Below, piece by piece: positions 8,424 to 16,723 of a stretch of 64,000 nt of DNA. Each line of letters opens with the position of its first letter. The first letter of the stretch is position 1. This stretch comes from Brachybacterium sillae (GTDB lineage Bacteria; Actinomycetota; Actinomycetes; Actinomycetales; Dermabacteraceae), in NCBI RefSeq assembly GCF_025028335.1, contig NZ_JAFEUW010000001.1, positions 1,364,001 through 1,428,000 on the forward strand, in the 5' to 3' direction. Under the pieces are notes generated by a model that searched no databases, was not told where the DNA came from, and saw only the letters and a program-made list of their open reading frames with translations. The translations under genes were made by a program, and so were the position numbers.

Positions 8424-9625
8424 GCTCTTCGTGGTTCGTGGTGAATGGGTCTGCTGTGGCGGGTATTCACACTGCGGTTCTCGCGGCGCTGGCCAGCAGG
8501 ATACGCATCCGGTAGTTCTCGGCGTTGCGGAAGCCGCGGCCGGTGCGTTTGATGTTCTTGATGCCCGTGTTCGCTGCCTCGACTCGGTCGGTGGTCGCGC
8601 CGGTGAGGATGAGGACCCCGATCGCGTCCCACCAGGTCACGATGGTATCGTAGAGCTTGGTCGCCTCGGGAATGTTCGCGATCTGGACGAAGTAACCCAT
8701 CCGCATCCGTTCGTTCCAGGCCTGGGCCAGGGTGTCGGTGGCCAGCAGGCGGCGGAGCTGCTCCTTGATGCCCCAGGCGGCGGAGAGCTCGTCGGTGGGG
8801 TCATCGGTGCCAAACACGTCCTCGAGCCGCTCCCAGGCGCGCGGGGTGAGGGTGTCAGCGCCTCGCAGCAGCAGCATCCGGCGCGCCCAGGCCGGATCGT
8901 CCTTGCGACCCCGACGACCGTGATGGGTGCGGGCCAGGCGCTGCCTGACAGTGGTGACCATGTCGTTTCCCAGCTTGACGAGGTGGAACTTGTCGACCGA
9001 TACCGCAGCGCGGGGCAGGTAGGTCCGCAGTGCTTTGCGGAACGCCGCTGAGGGATCGATGGCGACGACCTCGATCCGCTCCCGCCAGCACTCGGAGCGT
9101 TGGGCGAGCCAGGTACCGACGGCGGTGGAGTCCCGGCCGTCGACGATACCGAGGACCTGCCCAGTGGTCAGGTCGACCAGGGTCGTCATCCAGGGCTCGA
9201 ACCGTCTCCAGGCACCGTCGTCGGTGCGGAACCAGCGCACCGACCGGTAGCGGTGCTCATCGATGCCCAGGCGCGTCACCGGCACCTCGTCAACGGCAGG
9301 CAGGGCCACGGCGGCAGCCGCCAGCGCGGCCTGGACCAGCCACCACGAGACGCCATGGGCCTGAGCGACTTCCGAGGCCGCCCGGCCCGAGGTGATCACC
9401 GCAGAGACGACCTGATCGCGCAGCCGGGTGGTCGAGCGTGCGTATCGGGGGACCTGGTCGGTGGCTTCCCAGAACGTGCGCCGGGCGCAGGCCGGCTCGA
9501 GGCAGAACCAGCGCCGCTTGGCCCACACCACCTGAACCGTCCCGGCCACGGGGACGTCTCGCACCTGCTGAGAGCGGCGGGAGTGGACCTTCGTCGCGAT
9601 CACCCCGCACGAACCGTGAAGAGCC
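8424..9625 (-). mobile_element. ISL3-family element
   Basis: Terminal repeats GGCTCTTCGTGGTTCGTG (from 8424) and, in reverse complement, GGCTCTTCACGGTTCGTG (to 9625) match at 16 of 18 positions and bracket the transposase gene. No 8-bp target duplication is found. The right side continues into an IS3 orfB fragment while the left side is the leader of the deacetylase/GT2 gene, so a flanking deletion is likely. Confidence 0.8.
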
Positions 9626-9630
9626 CTCAA
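8467..9630 (-). CDS. ISL3-family transposase, lacking the usual N-terminal zinc finger
   Basis: Up to 387 residues. It has the VHSRRSQQVRDVPVAG entry segment, paired cysteines of the WFCLEPAC type, the DDE_Tnp_ISL3 core (TRLGIDEHRYR near 145, VVAIDPSAAFRKAL near 225, VDKFHLVKLGN near 245) and the C-terminal DRVEAANTGIKNIKRTGRGFRN. The TTG at 9630 lies outside the terminal repeat, so the GTG at 9603 is a better start. Compared with the N-terminal remnants of related ISL3 genes at 13.4 and 36.4 kb, about 70 residues with a CxxC finger are absent, so DNA binding may be impaired. Confidence 0.85.
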   Translation of the reverse strand: MRALHGSCGVIATKVHSRRSQQVRDVPVAGTVQVVWAKRRWFCLEPACARRTFWEATDQVPRYARSTTRLRDQVVSAVITSGRAASEVAQAHGVSWWLVQAALAAAAVALPAVDEVPVTRLGIDEHRYRSVRWFRTDDGAWRRFEPWMTTLVDLTTGQVLGIVDGRDSTAVGTWLAQRSECWRERIEVVAIDPSAAFRKALRTYLPRAAVSVDKFHLVKLGNDMVTTVRQRLARTHHGRRGRKDDPAWARRMLLLRGADTLTPRAWERLEDVFGTDDPTDELSAAWGIKEQLRRLLATDTLAQAWNERMRMGYFVQIANIPEATKLYDTIVTWWDAIGVLILTGATTDRVEAANTGIKNIKRTGRGFRNAENYRMRILLASAARTAV

Positions 9631-9632
9631 AC
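9539..9632. repeat. 94-bp target duplication, left copy (IS1634-type)
   Basis: Bases 9539-9632 are repeated exactly in direct orientation at 12976-13069, immediately on the two sides of the IS1634-type element. The repeated segment is the last 87 bp of the ISL3 element plus 7 bp of the IS3 remnant. Long variable duplications are known for IS1634. Confidence 0.85.
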
Positions 9633-9651
9633 CCGAGTTTTATCAATTTAG

Positions 9652-11355
9652 CCTCGATGTTTCATGGGGCTGGTGAGCGGGGTGGGTCGGCGTCGTTGCC
9701 GGTGTTCAGCTGCTGATTGTGGCATTCGGGTGTGACAGATCGTCGCAGTGTCCGTTGCGGGCGGTCGGGTTCCACTCCCGAGAGGTTGATGCTGGTCGGT
9801 GGGGCGGGTGGTCTCGCCGGGTTAGGTCTGTGCGACGGTGGTGCGGAGCCGGTTGACGCCGGTCAGGACCCTCACGGCTTCGGGTGCATGTTCGGCGAGG
9901 TGGAGGACCTTGTGCCGGGCGCGGCGCACGAGGGTCGCGGGGATCTCGAACAACCGCGCGCGGAGCCGTTTGGGCTCCCACTTCCGCGCATCATGGCCGG
10001 TCAGAGCTATGGTCTGCATCCAGGCGACGAGCTCGCTGGCGAGCTGGACGATCTGGCACCAGAGCTGATTCTGCGCGAAACCCTGCAACGGCAACTTCTC
10101 AAGGCCCATGTCCTTGGCGTTACGGATCCGGTCCTCGCAGCGCGCCCGGCGACGGTGCCGCAGCTCCAAGACCGGGAGCTGGCCGCGCGGAGAGTTGGTC
10201 GCGAACGCGGTGATGCGCATCCCCTCGTGATCGGTGATCCGCAGCTGCGCCCCAGGATGAGGACGTTCCTTCCGCACGATCACCCGCATCCCGGCAGGCC
10301 ACCCGGACAGGTCCAGCAGCCCGGTCAGCTCCGCCACCCACGCCCCCTCGCGGATCCCCTCGTCCTCGGTGTCGTAGGCCGGAGTCCACGCCTCCGCCTC
10401 ATCGAGGCGTTTCAGCAGGTCAGGAGTGTTCGCAGGGAGAGTGAACCCGACTGAGTAGGCTAGACGCTGCCGCTGGAGCCAGGCCAGGAAGTCCTTGGTG
10501 CCGCCGGCCCCGTCGGTGCGGATCAGGATCTTCTTCGACCCCCGCCCGCCCCGGGCCAGCAGGCCCGCAGGCAGCTGCGCGAGAGCCTGCCGGGTGACGG
10601 TGATGTGATCAGCGGCGGTGTTCGAGCCGGCGTTGCCGGGGCGCAGCTGGATCGCCAGTGGTTCCCCGGTCCCGTCGCTGCCGTGGTCAAGGAACGCGCA
10701 CAACGGGTGGTATCCGAACCCGCGTTTGAACGTCGGTGCGGCCTGCTCCTTCTCACTGTGGACGTTGATCAGGGTGGCATCGAGGTCGATGACCAGCGGG
10801 TTCTTCGCACTGACCCCCGCAGCCGGGGAATGGTCTCCGGCGAGGGTCCAGGCTCTTTCCCGCGCGGCCCGGCGGGCTTTCGAGATCGCCTCGATCACGG
10901 TGGGCGCGTCCTGGGCGAGGGTGGTGAGCGTGCCGGAGATCGTGGGGGTCGAGGCGACGTCTCCGAACAGGTCCGGTTCGCATCGCAGCAGATCAGTATC
11001 CGAAGCGTGCTCGCCGCCGATTGCGAGAGTGAGTGCGAGGTCCAGCAGGACCTTCGCCGCGTGGTGCTCGGCCAGCGGTTTCGTCCACGGAGCCAGTGCT
11101 TCACGCAGCGAAGGGGCGAGGCCGGTGGCGTGGATCGTGTCGGTCAGCAGCACCGCGCCGGCGTGTGAGACCGCGGGGACCTCAGCGATGTCCACGCGCG
11201 GGCGGGGGTAGAAGAACAAGGTAGGGTGGGACACCTGAAAGGTGCTCCTTCCAGTGGATGGCTACGAGTCTGAACAACCCGTATCATCCCAGGCCAGGAG
11301 CACCTTTCGCCATTCATTCCGCCGGTCGAGACCACACCCCCGTGAAATCTCGAGG
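9652..11355 (-). mobile_element. IS1380-type element, copy 3 (complete)
   Basis: This is 1704 bp from CCTCGATGTTTCATGGGG at 9652 to the reverse complement of CCTCGAGATTTCACGGGG ending at 11355. It is flanked by TTAG on both sides (9648-9651 and 11356-11359), a clean 4-bp target duplication. The target overlaps the stop codon of the IS1634-type transposase, whose reading frame is unharmed. Confidence 0.95.
9822..11234 (-). CDS. IS1380-family transposase (copy 3)
   Basis: A 470-residue intact transposase of the same type as the copies at 3.2, 4.8 and 27.2 kb. Variants include ISGTLTTLAQ where others have ISRMLTTLAQ near residue 100. It uses a GTG start with the ribosome site inside the conserved 13-bp stem (11237-11308). 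Both ends and the target duplication are present, so it is a candidate active copy. Confidence 0.93.
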   Translation of the reverse strand: MSHPTLFFYPRPRVDIAEVPAVSHAGAVLLTDTIHATGLAPSLREALAPWTKPLAEHHAAKVLLDLALTLAIGGEHASDTDLLRCEPDLFGDVASTPTISGTLTTLAQDAPTVIEAISKARRAARERAWTLAGDHSPAAGVSAKNPLVIDLDATLINVHSEKEQAAPTFKRGFGYHPLCAFLDHGSDGTGEPLAIQLRPGNAGSNTAADHITVTRQALAQLPAGLLARGGRGSKKILIRTDGAGGTKDFLAWLQRQRLAYSVGFTLPANTPDLLKRLDEAEAWTPAYDTEDEGIREGAWVAELTGLLDLSGWPAGMRVIVRKERPHPGAQLRITDHEGMRITAFATNSPRGQLPVLELRHRRRARCEDRIRNAKDMGLEKLPLQGFAQNQLWCQIVQLASELVAWMQTIALTGHDARKWEPKRLRARLFEIPATLVRRARHKVLHLAEHAPEAVRVLTGVNRLRTTVAQT

Positions 11356-12864
11356 TTAGTGAGCACTGCGTGACGGTGGCCGGTGGATGCGGTCGAGCGC
11401 GTCGCGGAGCTCGTCGGGGATAGGGTCGGCGGCGGTGATGTTGTGGTCGCCGGCGCGGATCGTGACGGTCTTGTAGCGCCGGGCGGTGGTGACGAACTTC
11501 TTCAGTGACCAGCCGGTGAGGTGCTCGAGGCGGCGGGCGACGGCGAGGGCGGCGAAGACGATGCTCAGGTGGGCCTCGATGGAGTCCTGCAGGCGGTGGT
11601 AGATCGGCCGGGCGGCGAGGTCGTGCTTGGACATCCGGAAGGACTTCTCGATCTGCCAGAGGCGGTGGTAGGCGCCGATGACGAACTCCGCCGACGCCTG
11701 CTCGGGCAACAGGTTGGTCAGGTAGCCCTTGATCCCGGCCAGGGCCCGGGCCTTGGCCTCTAACTCACGGTTGACGGCCCGTTCCTCGCCGGTGACGGTC
11801 AGGAACCGGTTGCGCTTGACCGGGGCCTTGCCGGCGGCGGCCTGTTCGGCCTTGGCGACCTGCTGATCGATCCCCCGCAACGTCCGCCGCGCCCGGGCGG
11901 CCCGGTACTGGTAGTAGATTCGCCCCTCACGGCGGTTGCCGGCCGGGCCGGTGAAGGTCTTGGCGGTGAAGATCTGCCCGTCCTCCGGCCCCTGCCCGGG
12001 GTGCTCGGCCAGCCACTTCTCGATCACGTACGGGACCTCGGCGATCCGCGCGCCGAGGATGTAGGACAACCCGGCGGCCTCGATCGCGTCCCGGTTGTCG
12101 TGGCTGAGCATCCCGGCATCGGCCACCACGGTGAGGTTGTAGGTGGCCTTGAACGCCTCGATCACCGGCAGCATCGTCTTCGTCTCGGCCTTGTTGCCCT
12201 CAAAGGCGTTGACCATCAACGGAAACCCGGCGGCATCGGTCAGCAACCCGATGGTGATCTGCGGATCGATCCGCCGCTCCTTGGAGTACCCCGGCTCCCG
12301 GAAACCGTCACCCTCGTCGGCCTCGAAATACAACGTCGAGACGTCGTAGAGCACCAACGCCGCTGGCCCCAGCTCTGCCGTCGCGGCCAGGGCGGCCGCC
12401 AACGCCTGACGGAAGGCCGGCTTGGCGTAGCGCGGCAGGCGCCGGTTAACGGTCGGGTAGGACACCGGGGCCAGGCCGGTCTCCTCGATCACCCGCAGCG
12501 AGTCCAGCTTGCTCGTCGGCTCCACCAGGCGGGCCAGCACCAGGTGAAAGAAGACCTCATCTCCCTGCGCCGCGGCCTGAAGGCCCAGATCGACGTAGAC
12601 ACGCTCGATCGCACCGATCAGGTGCTCCATCCGGGTGGTGGTAATCGGCAACGGCCCACCCGAGCCGGGCCTGCCGAGCCCGAGATCGAGCTCGTCTTGC
12701 CCCGCTGCCAGCCGCTGCCGCGCCGCGGCCTTGAGGGCTTCGATCTCGGCATCGGAGTGCGCTGAGCCGATGTGCTCGATGTCCTTCGACCCGCGCCGCG
12801 TAGAGTGAACGATCTGCACCGCCCGCGCCCCAGAGGCGGTCTTCACCGTGCGGATGTAGGCCAC
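11356..12864 (-). CDS. IS1634-family (IS4-like) transposase A
   Basis: A 502-residue intact DDE transposase. It contains VLYDVSTLYFEADEGDGF near residue 170 (first D), VVADAGMLSHDNRDAI near residue 250 (second D), and YHRLWQIEKSFRMSKHDL near residue 410 (Y-R-E signature, catalytic E). The ATG at 12862-12864 starts MAYIRTVKTASG, typical of the family. The stop codon TAA abuts IS1380 copy 3 but is retained. Fewer than 20 bp separated the stop from the element's own end before that insertion. Confidence 0.93.
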   Translation of the reverse strand: MAYIRTVKTASGARAVQIVHSTRRGSKDIEHIGSAHSDAEIEALKAAARQRLAAGQDELDLGLGRPGSGGPLPITTTRMEHLIGAIERVYVDLGLQAAAQGDEVFFHLVLARLVEPTSKLDSLRVIEETGLAPVSYPTVNRRLPRYAKPAFRQALAAALAATAELGPAALVLYDVSTLYFEADEGDGFREPGYSKERRIDPQITIGLLTDAAGFPLMVNAFEGNKAETKTMLPVIEAFKATYNLTVVADAGMLSHDNRDAIEAAGLSYILGARIAEVPYVIEKWLAEHPGQGPEDGQIFTAKTFTGPAGNRREGRIYYQYRAARARRTLRGIDQQVAKAEQAAAGKAPVKRNRFLTVTGEERAVNRELEAKARALAGIKGYLTNLLPEQASAEFVIGAYHRLWQIEKSFRMSKHDLAARPIYHRLQDSIEAHLSIVFAALAVARRLEHLTGWSLKKFVTTARRYKTVTIRAGDHNITAADPIPDELRDALDRIHRPPSRSAH

Positions 12865-12975
12865 CGCCGCACTCTACGACCCCCGGTTAGTGCACAAATC
12901 CAGCCCCCGAACCAGACATCACCGCAGGTCACCGACCCGCCGATCCAGAATCTCGCGCCGACTGATAAAAGTCAG

Positions 12976-13069
12976 GTCCCGGCCACGGGGACGTCTCGCA
13001 CCTGCTGAGAGCGGCGGGAGTGGACCTTCGTCGCGATCACCCCGCACGAACCGTGAAGAGCCCTCAAAC
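12976..13069. repeat. 94-bp target duplication, right copy (IS1634-type)
   Basis: This is an exact direct copy of 9539-9632. It carries a second copy of the ISL3 terminal region and the first codons of the IS3 orfB remnant that continues to 13245. Confidence 0.85.
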
Positions 13070-13245
13070 GCGGACGCGGCTGGCAGTCGATCAACGACGT
13101 GGAGATCGCCGTCGCCGAGTACATCGACTGGTACAACCACCGCCGCGTCCACGGCGAGCTCGCCCAACGCTCCCCAGCCGAGGTCGAGGAGGCGTACCGG
13201 ACCACGCGCGACGATCAGCCCGCCGAGCTCACCCGGGCACGGTGA
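13063..13245 (+). pseudogene. IS3-family OrfB transposase, C-terminal remnant
   Basis: The frame reads LKRGRGWQSINDVEIAVAEY, then IDWYNHRRVHGELAQ and ends at TGA 13243-13245. The WYNxRRVHGEL block is the classic end of the rve integrase core of IS3 OrfB. The upstream part is gone: the ISL3 element inserted here and everything left of it is host sequence. Confidence 0.8.
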
Positions 13246-13479
13246 CAGACAACGAAGCCTGCATCAGACCCGGGGCGCAACAGTGTCACGTGGTCTCCCT
13301 TCGCAGCCGCAGCGCCGGCACCACTGGTCGGGCTCGACCACCTGGCAGGCCAATACGGCACGATCCGGCTCGAGTCGCTGCCCGGTGACAACGAGGCCGA
13401 GTTCGTCGAGGCGGCAGAAGGCAGTCAGGTCGGGGCTGGCGAACGCATCAGCGCGCCCGCCGACGGTAGCGTCGTGCAC

Positions 13480-13548
13480 GTCGAGGTCTTTCGGGCTGAG
13501 TGTGTAGGAGCTCTCATCCTCGGGAGACCTCGACCTCTATCCGGCCAC
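13480..13548. repeat. 69-bp target duplication, left copy (IS1634-type element B)
   Basis: Bases 13480-13548 recur exactly in direct orientation at 15191-15259, directly flanking element B. The duplicated stretch is the leader of the ISL3 remnant. Confidence 0.88.
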
Positions 13549-15190
13549 CTGACTTGGACCTCTCTGGGGTATCGACGCGGGTTTTGGGTGTATCGGTGCT
13601 GGTGAGCGCTTCGCGCCTGCCTGGAGTGACACACTAAGCGGGTGGTGTTCCTGCGGAAGGTAGGACGGCGTCGGGGGCGACGGCTGTGCAGATTGCTGAG
13701 CGGCGGAACCGTCGGGATGTGGTCCTGGAGCATCTCGGGTCGGCTCATACCGAAGCCGAGCTCGCCGGCCTGATGGAGGCGGGTCGGGAGAAGATCAACG
13801 CTGGTCAGGGCGTCCTCGACCTGGGGACAGCAACGTCGACGAGCCCCGCGACGATCACGTCGAAGCAGTCCCGGCTGCTGCTGGAGACGCTGCAGTCCGC
13901 GTGGGCGGCGCTGGGGTTCACGGCGATCGGTGATGAGGCATTCTTCCAGCTCGTCGCCGCACGCCTGATCGAGCCGACCTCGATGAGCGACTCCGCCAGA
14001 GTGCTGGCGGAGGTCGGGATCGACCCGGTGCATCGCTCGACGATGAAGCGCTGCCTGGCCCGGATCGCCACGAACGACTACCGCGGCCAGATCGCGACGA
14101 GGTGCTTCGAGCATGCCGCGACCAGCGGCGACATCTCGCTGGTGCTCTACGACGTTACGACGCTCTATTTCGAGGCGGAGAACGAGGATGCGCTGAGGAA
14201 GGTCGGCTACTCGAAGGAACGCCGCGTGGATCCGCTGATCGTGGTCGGCCTGCTCGTGGACCGGGGCGGGTTCCCGCTGGAGATCGGCTGCTTCGAGGGG
14301 AACCATGCTGAGACCCGCACGATCGTCCCGATCATCCGCCAGTTCCAGGCCCGGAACGACCTCGCTGACATGGTCGTGGTCGCGGACGCCGGGATGCTCT
14401 CGGCGGCCAACCTGCGCGAGCTCGACGAAGCGGACCTGAAGTTCATCGTCGGCTCACGACAGACGAAAGCCCCGGGTGACCTGGCCAATCACTTCCATTG
14501 GAACGGGGACGCGTTCACGGACGGGCAGCTGATCGACACCATCACGCCCCGCCACGGGAACACGAAACCCTCCACGACGAAGCGCCGCAAGGAGCCGGTC
14601 TGGGACGCAGAGGAGCATCCCGGGCACTGGCGTGCCATCTGGAGCTACCGCACCAAGCGTGCCACCCGGGACAATCACACCCTCACCGCGCAGGAGAACC
14701 GGGCCCGAGCCGTGATCGACGGGACGCGTCGGTGAAGTCGACCAGATTCGTGAAGACCACCGCGAGCGGCCGATCCCTCGATACGGCCTCGCTCGAGCGG
14801 GCACGAAGTCTGGTCGGGCTGAAGGGCTACGTCACGAACATTCCTGCCGCCACGATGCCGGCGGCGGAGGTGGTCTCCAGCTATCACGCCCTCTGGCATG
14901 TCGAGCAGTCATTCCGGATGAGCAAGACAGACCTGCAGGCCAGGCCCATGTTCCACCGCACCCGTGACGCGATCGAAGCCCACCTCACCATCGTGTTCAC
15001 GGCCCTGGCGATCGCCAGACACCTCCAAGCAGCGACCGGGTTCAGCATCCGCCGGATCATCCGGACACTCCGTCCCCTCCAGGACGTCACTATCACCATC
15101 GCCGGGCAAAAGATCACCGCGAGCCCCGAACTCACCGACGACGCCCGACACGTCCTTCAGCGAGTGACACACTAAAGAGGTCCAAGTCAG
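13549..15190 (+). mobile_element. IS1634-type element B
   Basis: A 1642-bp element with perfect 15-bp terminal repeats CTGACTTGGACCTCT and AGAGGTCCAAGTCAG. It belongs to the same family as element A but differs clearly in sequence, so it was acquired separately. It sits in a 69-bp target duplication. Confidence 0.9.
13642..15175 (+). pseudogene. IS1634-family transposase B, two frameshifts
   Basis: A GTG near 13642 begins VVFLRKV, then one base is missing and the frame becomes TASGATAVQIAERRN. It continues through VLYDVTTLYFEAENED and VVVADAGMLSAANL (first and second catalytic D). At about 14727 another base is missing and the tail DASVKSTRFVKT, SYHALWHVEQSFRMSKTDL (Y-R-E signature) follows in the third frame to TAA 15173-15175. 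The total length is two bases short of a whole number of codons, agreeing with two single-base losses. It is inactive unless these are sequencing errors. Confidence 0.85.
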
Positions 15191-15259
15191 GTCGAGGTCT
15201 TTCGGGCTGAGTGTGTAGGAGCTCTCATCCTCGGGAGACCTCGACCTCTATCCGGCCAC
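15191..15259. repeat. 69-bp target duplication, right copy (IS1634-type element B)
   Basis: This is an exact direct copy of 13480-13548. It starts right after the right terminal repeat of element B and is followed by the outer end of the ISL3 remnant. Confidence 0.88.
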
Positions 15260-15409
15260 CGACGCGCCGGCCCGCCGCACGACGTGCGCTACACCCTCAT
15301 CTGGGAAGAGCCCACAAACCTCTGTGCACTTTCATCCGTTCAGGTGGCCACACGATCACTGATGTCACAACCCCGGCGGCAGTGGCGAATATTCTGCCGC
15401 GACCGACGA

Positions 15410-16723
15410 TCAGGGGGCGTTCTCGCTCCACTCCCGGTGTCGTATCACGCCGGACGGAAGGTCACTGCGCCCCCGGGGGTCCAGCTGCGCACTGTCGGGG
15501 TCGGTCAGCTCCCGACCCGATATCCAGGCGTGGATCGCGAGAGCCATCACCAGACCCCAGGCGGTCGTGATGAACACCTCACCCAGACGCGTAGAGCACA
15601 CCAGGATGACCACCCCCAGCCCCTGGACGATCGCCTGGTCGCGGGTCTCCACCTTGCGCCAGATGGGGGTCATCGCCACCACCGTCATGGCGACGATGAG
15701 GACCGCCCACGGCCAGCCCCCCTCCACCAGCAGGGTCCAGAACGAATTGTGGAAGAACCATGCCTTCTCGCCCACGAAGGCATACGCCTCACCGAGGCCC
15801 TGGCCGAAGAAGCCGGTCTCCTCCACTTTGATCTTGGACGCGGCGTCGATTCGCGCTCGCAGCTGATCGCTGCCCTCGCGGTCAGAGAACACCCCGATCT
15901 GCGAGAAGTCCTCCTGGACTAATCCGATACCCCAGTAGAGCAACCATGCGAGGAACGGGCGAGCAAGGAGAGGGATCTTCGGCGCCACCACGATCCATAC
16001 CAGACCCGCCGCCGCACCACCCATGGACGTGCGGGAACCTGTGAGCCACAGCGCCATGGCGAACACACTCATCAGCGGCAGCAGGAAGAGCCACCGCCGC
16101 ACGATCATCGGCAGCATCACCAAGCCCAGGGCATACGCCAGGCCCGCCACGTTCTTGTCCTCGAGGACACCCGTCAGGAATCCGGCGTACAGGTCCGTCG
16201 TGAGTCCCGCATAGTACAGGGGAATGTTCACGATCAGGGCCGTGAGCCACCCCAGGGCGCCTGACCAGAGATCCACGCGACCCGTAGAGCTCATGAACAC
16301 GAACGCCATGACGGTCATGATCCGGATGAGACGCGTTCGCCAGTCCGCCACCTCGCCACCGTCCACGTTGGCCTCGGAGACCAAGCTGAGGTAGGGGACG
16401 GCTACTGCCAGCAGCGGAATGAACGCCCCGAACCATCCGAGCGAGTACTGGGGTCGCCGAAACATCGCGTATATGCAAATCACCACGAGGATGACAGCAT
16501 CGAACCGGAACGCGAGGCCGCCCGGTACCACCATCGGGTACATCACCAAGAAGAAGAACAGCAGGAACTCGGGAATGCGCACGCGACCGACGCTGTGGGC
16601 GGTGTCGCTGATCCCGCCCAGGACCCGCTTCCCGAGCGTCACACGATTCCAGTCCGAGTCTCGGCCGTGACCTGCAACTTTCGACGTCAGACCCATCGGA
16701 GCATTGGCCGCGTTCAGAACCAT
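15410..16723 (-). CDS. Wzy/O-antigen-ligase-type polysaccharide polymerase (membrane protein)
   Basis: A 437-residue protein with about ten hydrophobic segments from residue 50 onward (for example [44 protein letters not shown]). It has a large loop around residues 280-330 that contains [13 protein letters not shown] and [13 protein letters not shown]. The GxG...HNSFW arrangement is typical of the Wzy_C (O-antigen ligase/polymerase) family. It probably joins lipid-linked repeat units outside the membrane. The ATG at 16721-16723 overlaps the end of the NeuB fusion gene by 10 bp, so it is in the same operon. The next operon genes are now separated by the transposon island. Confidence 0.85.
   Translation of the reverse strand: MVLNAANAPMGLTSKVAGHGRDSDWNRVTLGKRVLGGISDTAHSVGRVRIPEFLLFFFLVMYPMVVPGGLAFRFDAVILVVICIYAMFRRPQYSLGWFGAFIPLLAVAVPYLSLVSEANVDGGEVADWRTRLIRIMTVMAFVFMSSTGRVDLWSGALGWLTALIVNIPLYYAGLTTDLYAGFLTGVLEDKNVAGLAYALGLVMLPMIVRRWLFLLPLMSVFAMALWLTGSRTSMGGAAAGLVWIVVAPKIPLLARPFLAWLLYWGIGLVQEDFSQIGVFSDREGSDQLRARIDAASKIKVEETGFFGQGLGEAYAFVGEKAWFFHNSFWTLLVEGGWPWAVLIVAMTVVAMTPIWRKVETRDQAIVQGLGVVILVCSTRLGEVFITTAWGLVMALAIHAWISGRELTDPDSAQLDPRGRSDLPSGVIRHREWSENAP

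Larger units (their letters stand above)
9633..12975 (-). mobile_element. IS1634-type element A, interrupted by IS1380 copy 3
   Basis: Imperfect terminal repeats CCGAGTTTTATCAAT (9633) and, in reverse complement, CTGACTTTTATCAGT (12975) match at 12 of 15 positions. Without the inserted IS1380 and its TTAG duplicate the element is about 1635 bp. It is bounded by the 94-bp direct repeat. Confidence 0.85.
13264..15312 (-). mobile_element. ISL3-family remnant carrying IS1634-type element B
   Basis: Its terminal repeat GGCTCTTCCCAG is the reverse complement of 15301-15312. The transposase start region reads leftward from about 13479: HDATVGGR, then FCRLDELGLVVTGQRLEPDR, then a finger CQVVEPDQWCRRCG, and stops after about 70 residues near 13264. 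It is the N-terminal zinc-finger part of an ISL3 transposase. Element B (13549-15190) is inserted in its 5' leader. Confidence 0.75.

Noticed and set aside
7681-9051. 456-codon plus-strand frame across the deacetylase/GT2 and ISL3 genes
   Set aside because: It spans two unrelated well-supported genes on the other strand and crosses the ISL3 boundary, so it cannot be a real gene.
9539-13069. 94-bp and 69-bp repeats as ordinary segmental duplications
   Set aside because: Both pairs abut the exact terminal repeats of IS1634-type elements, and long target duplications are a known feature of that family.
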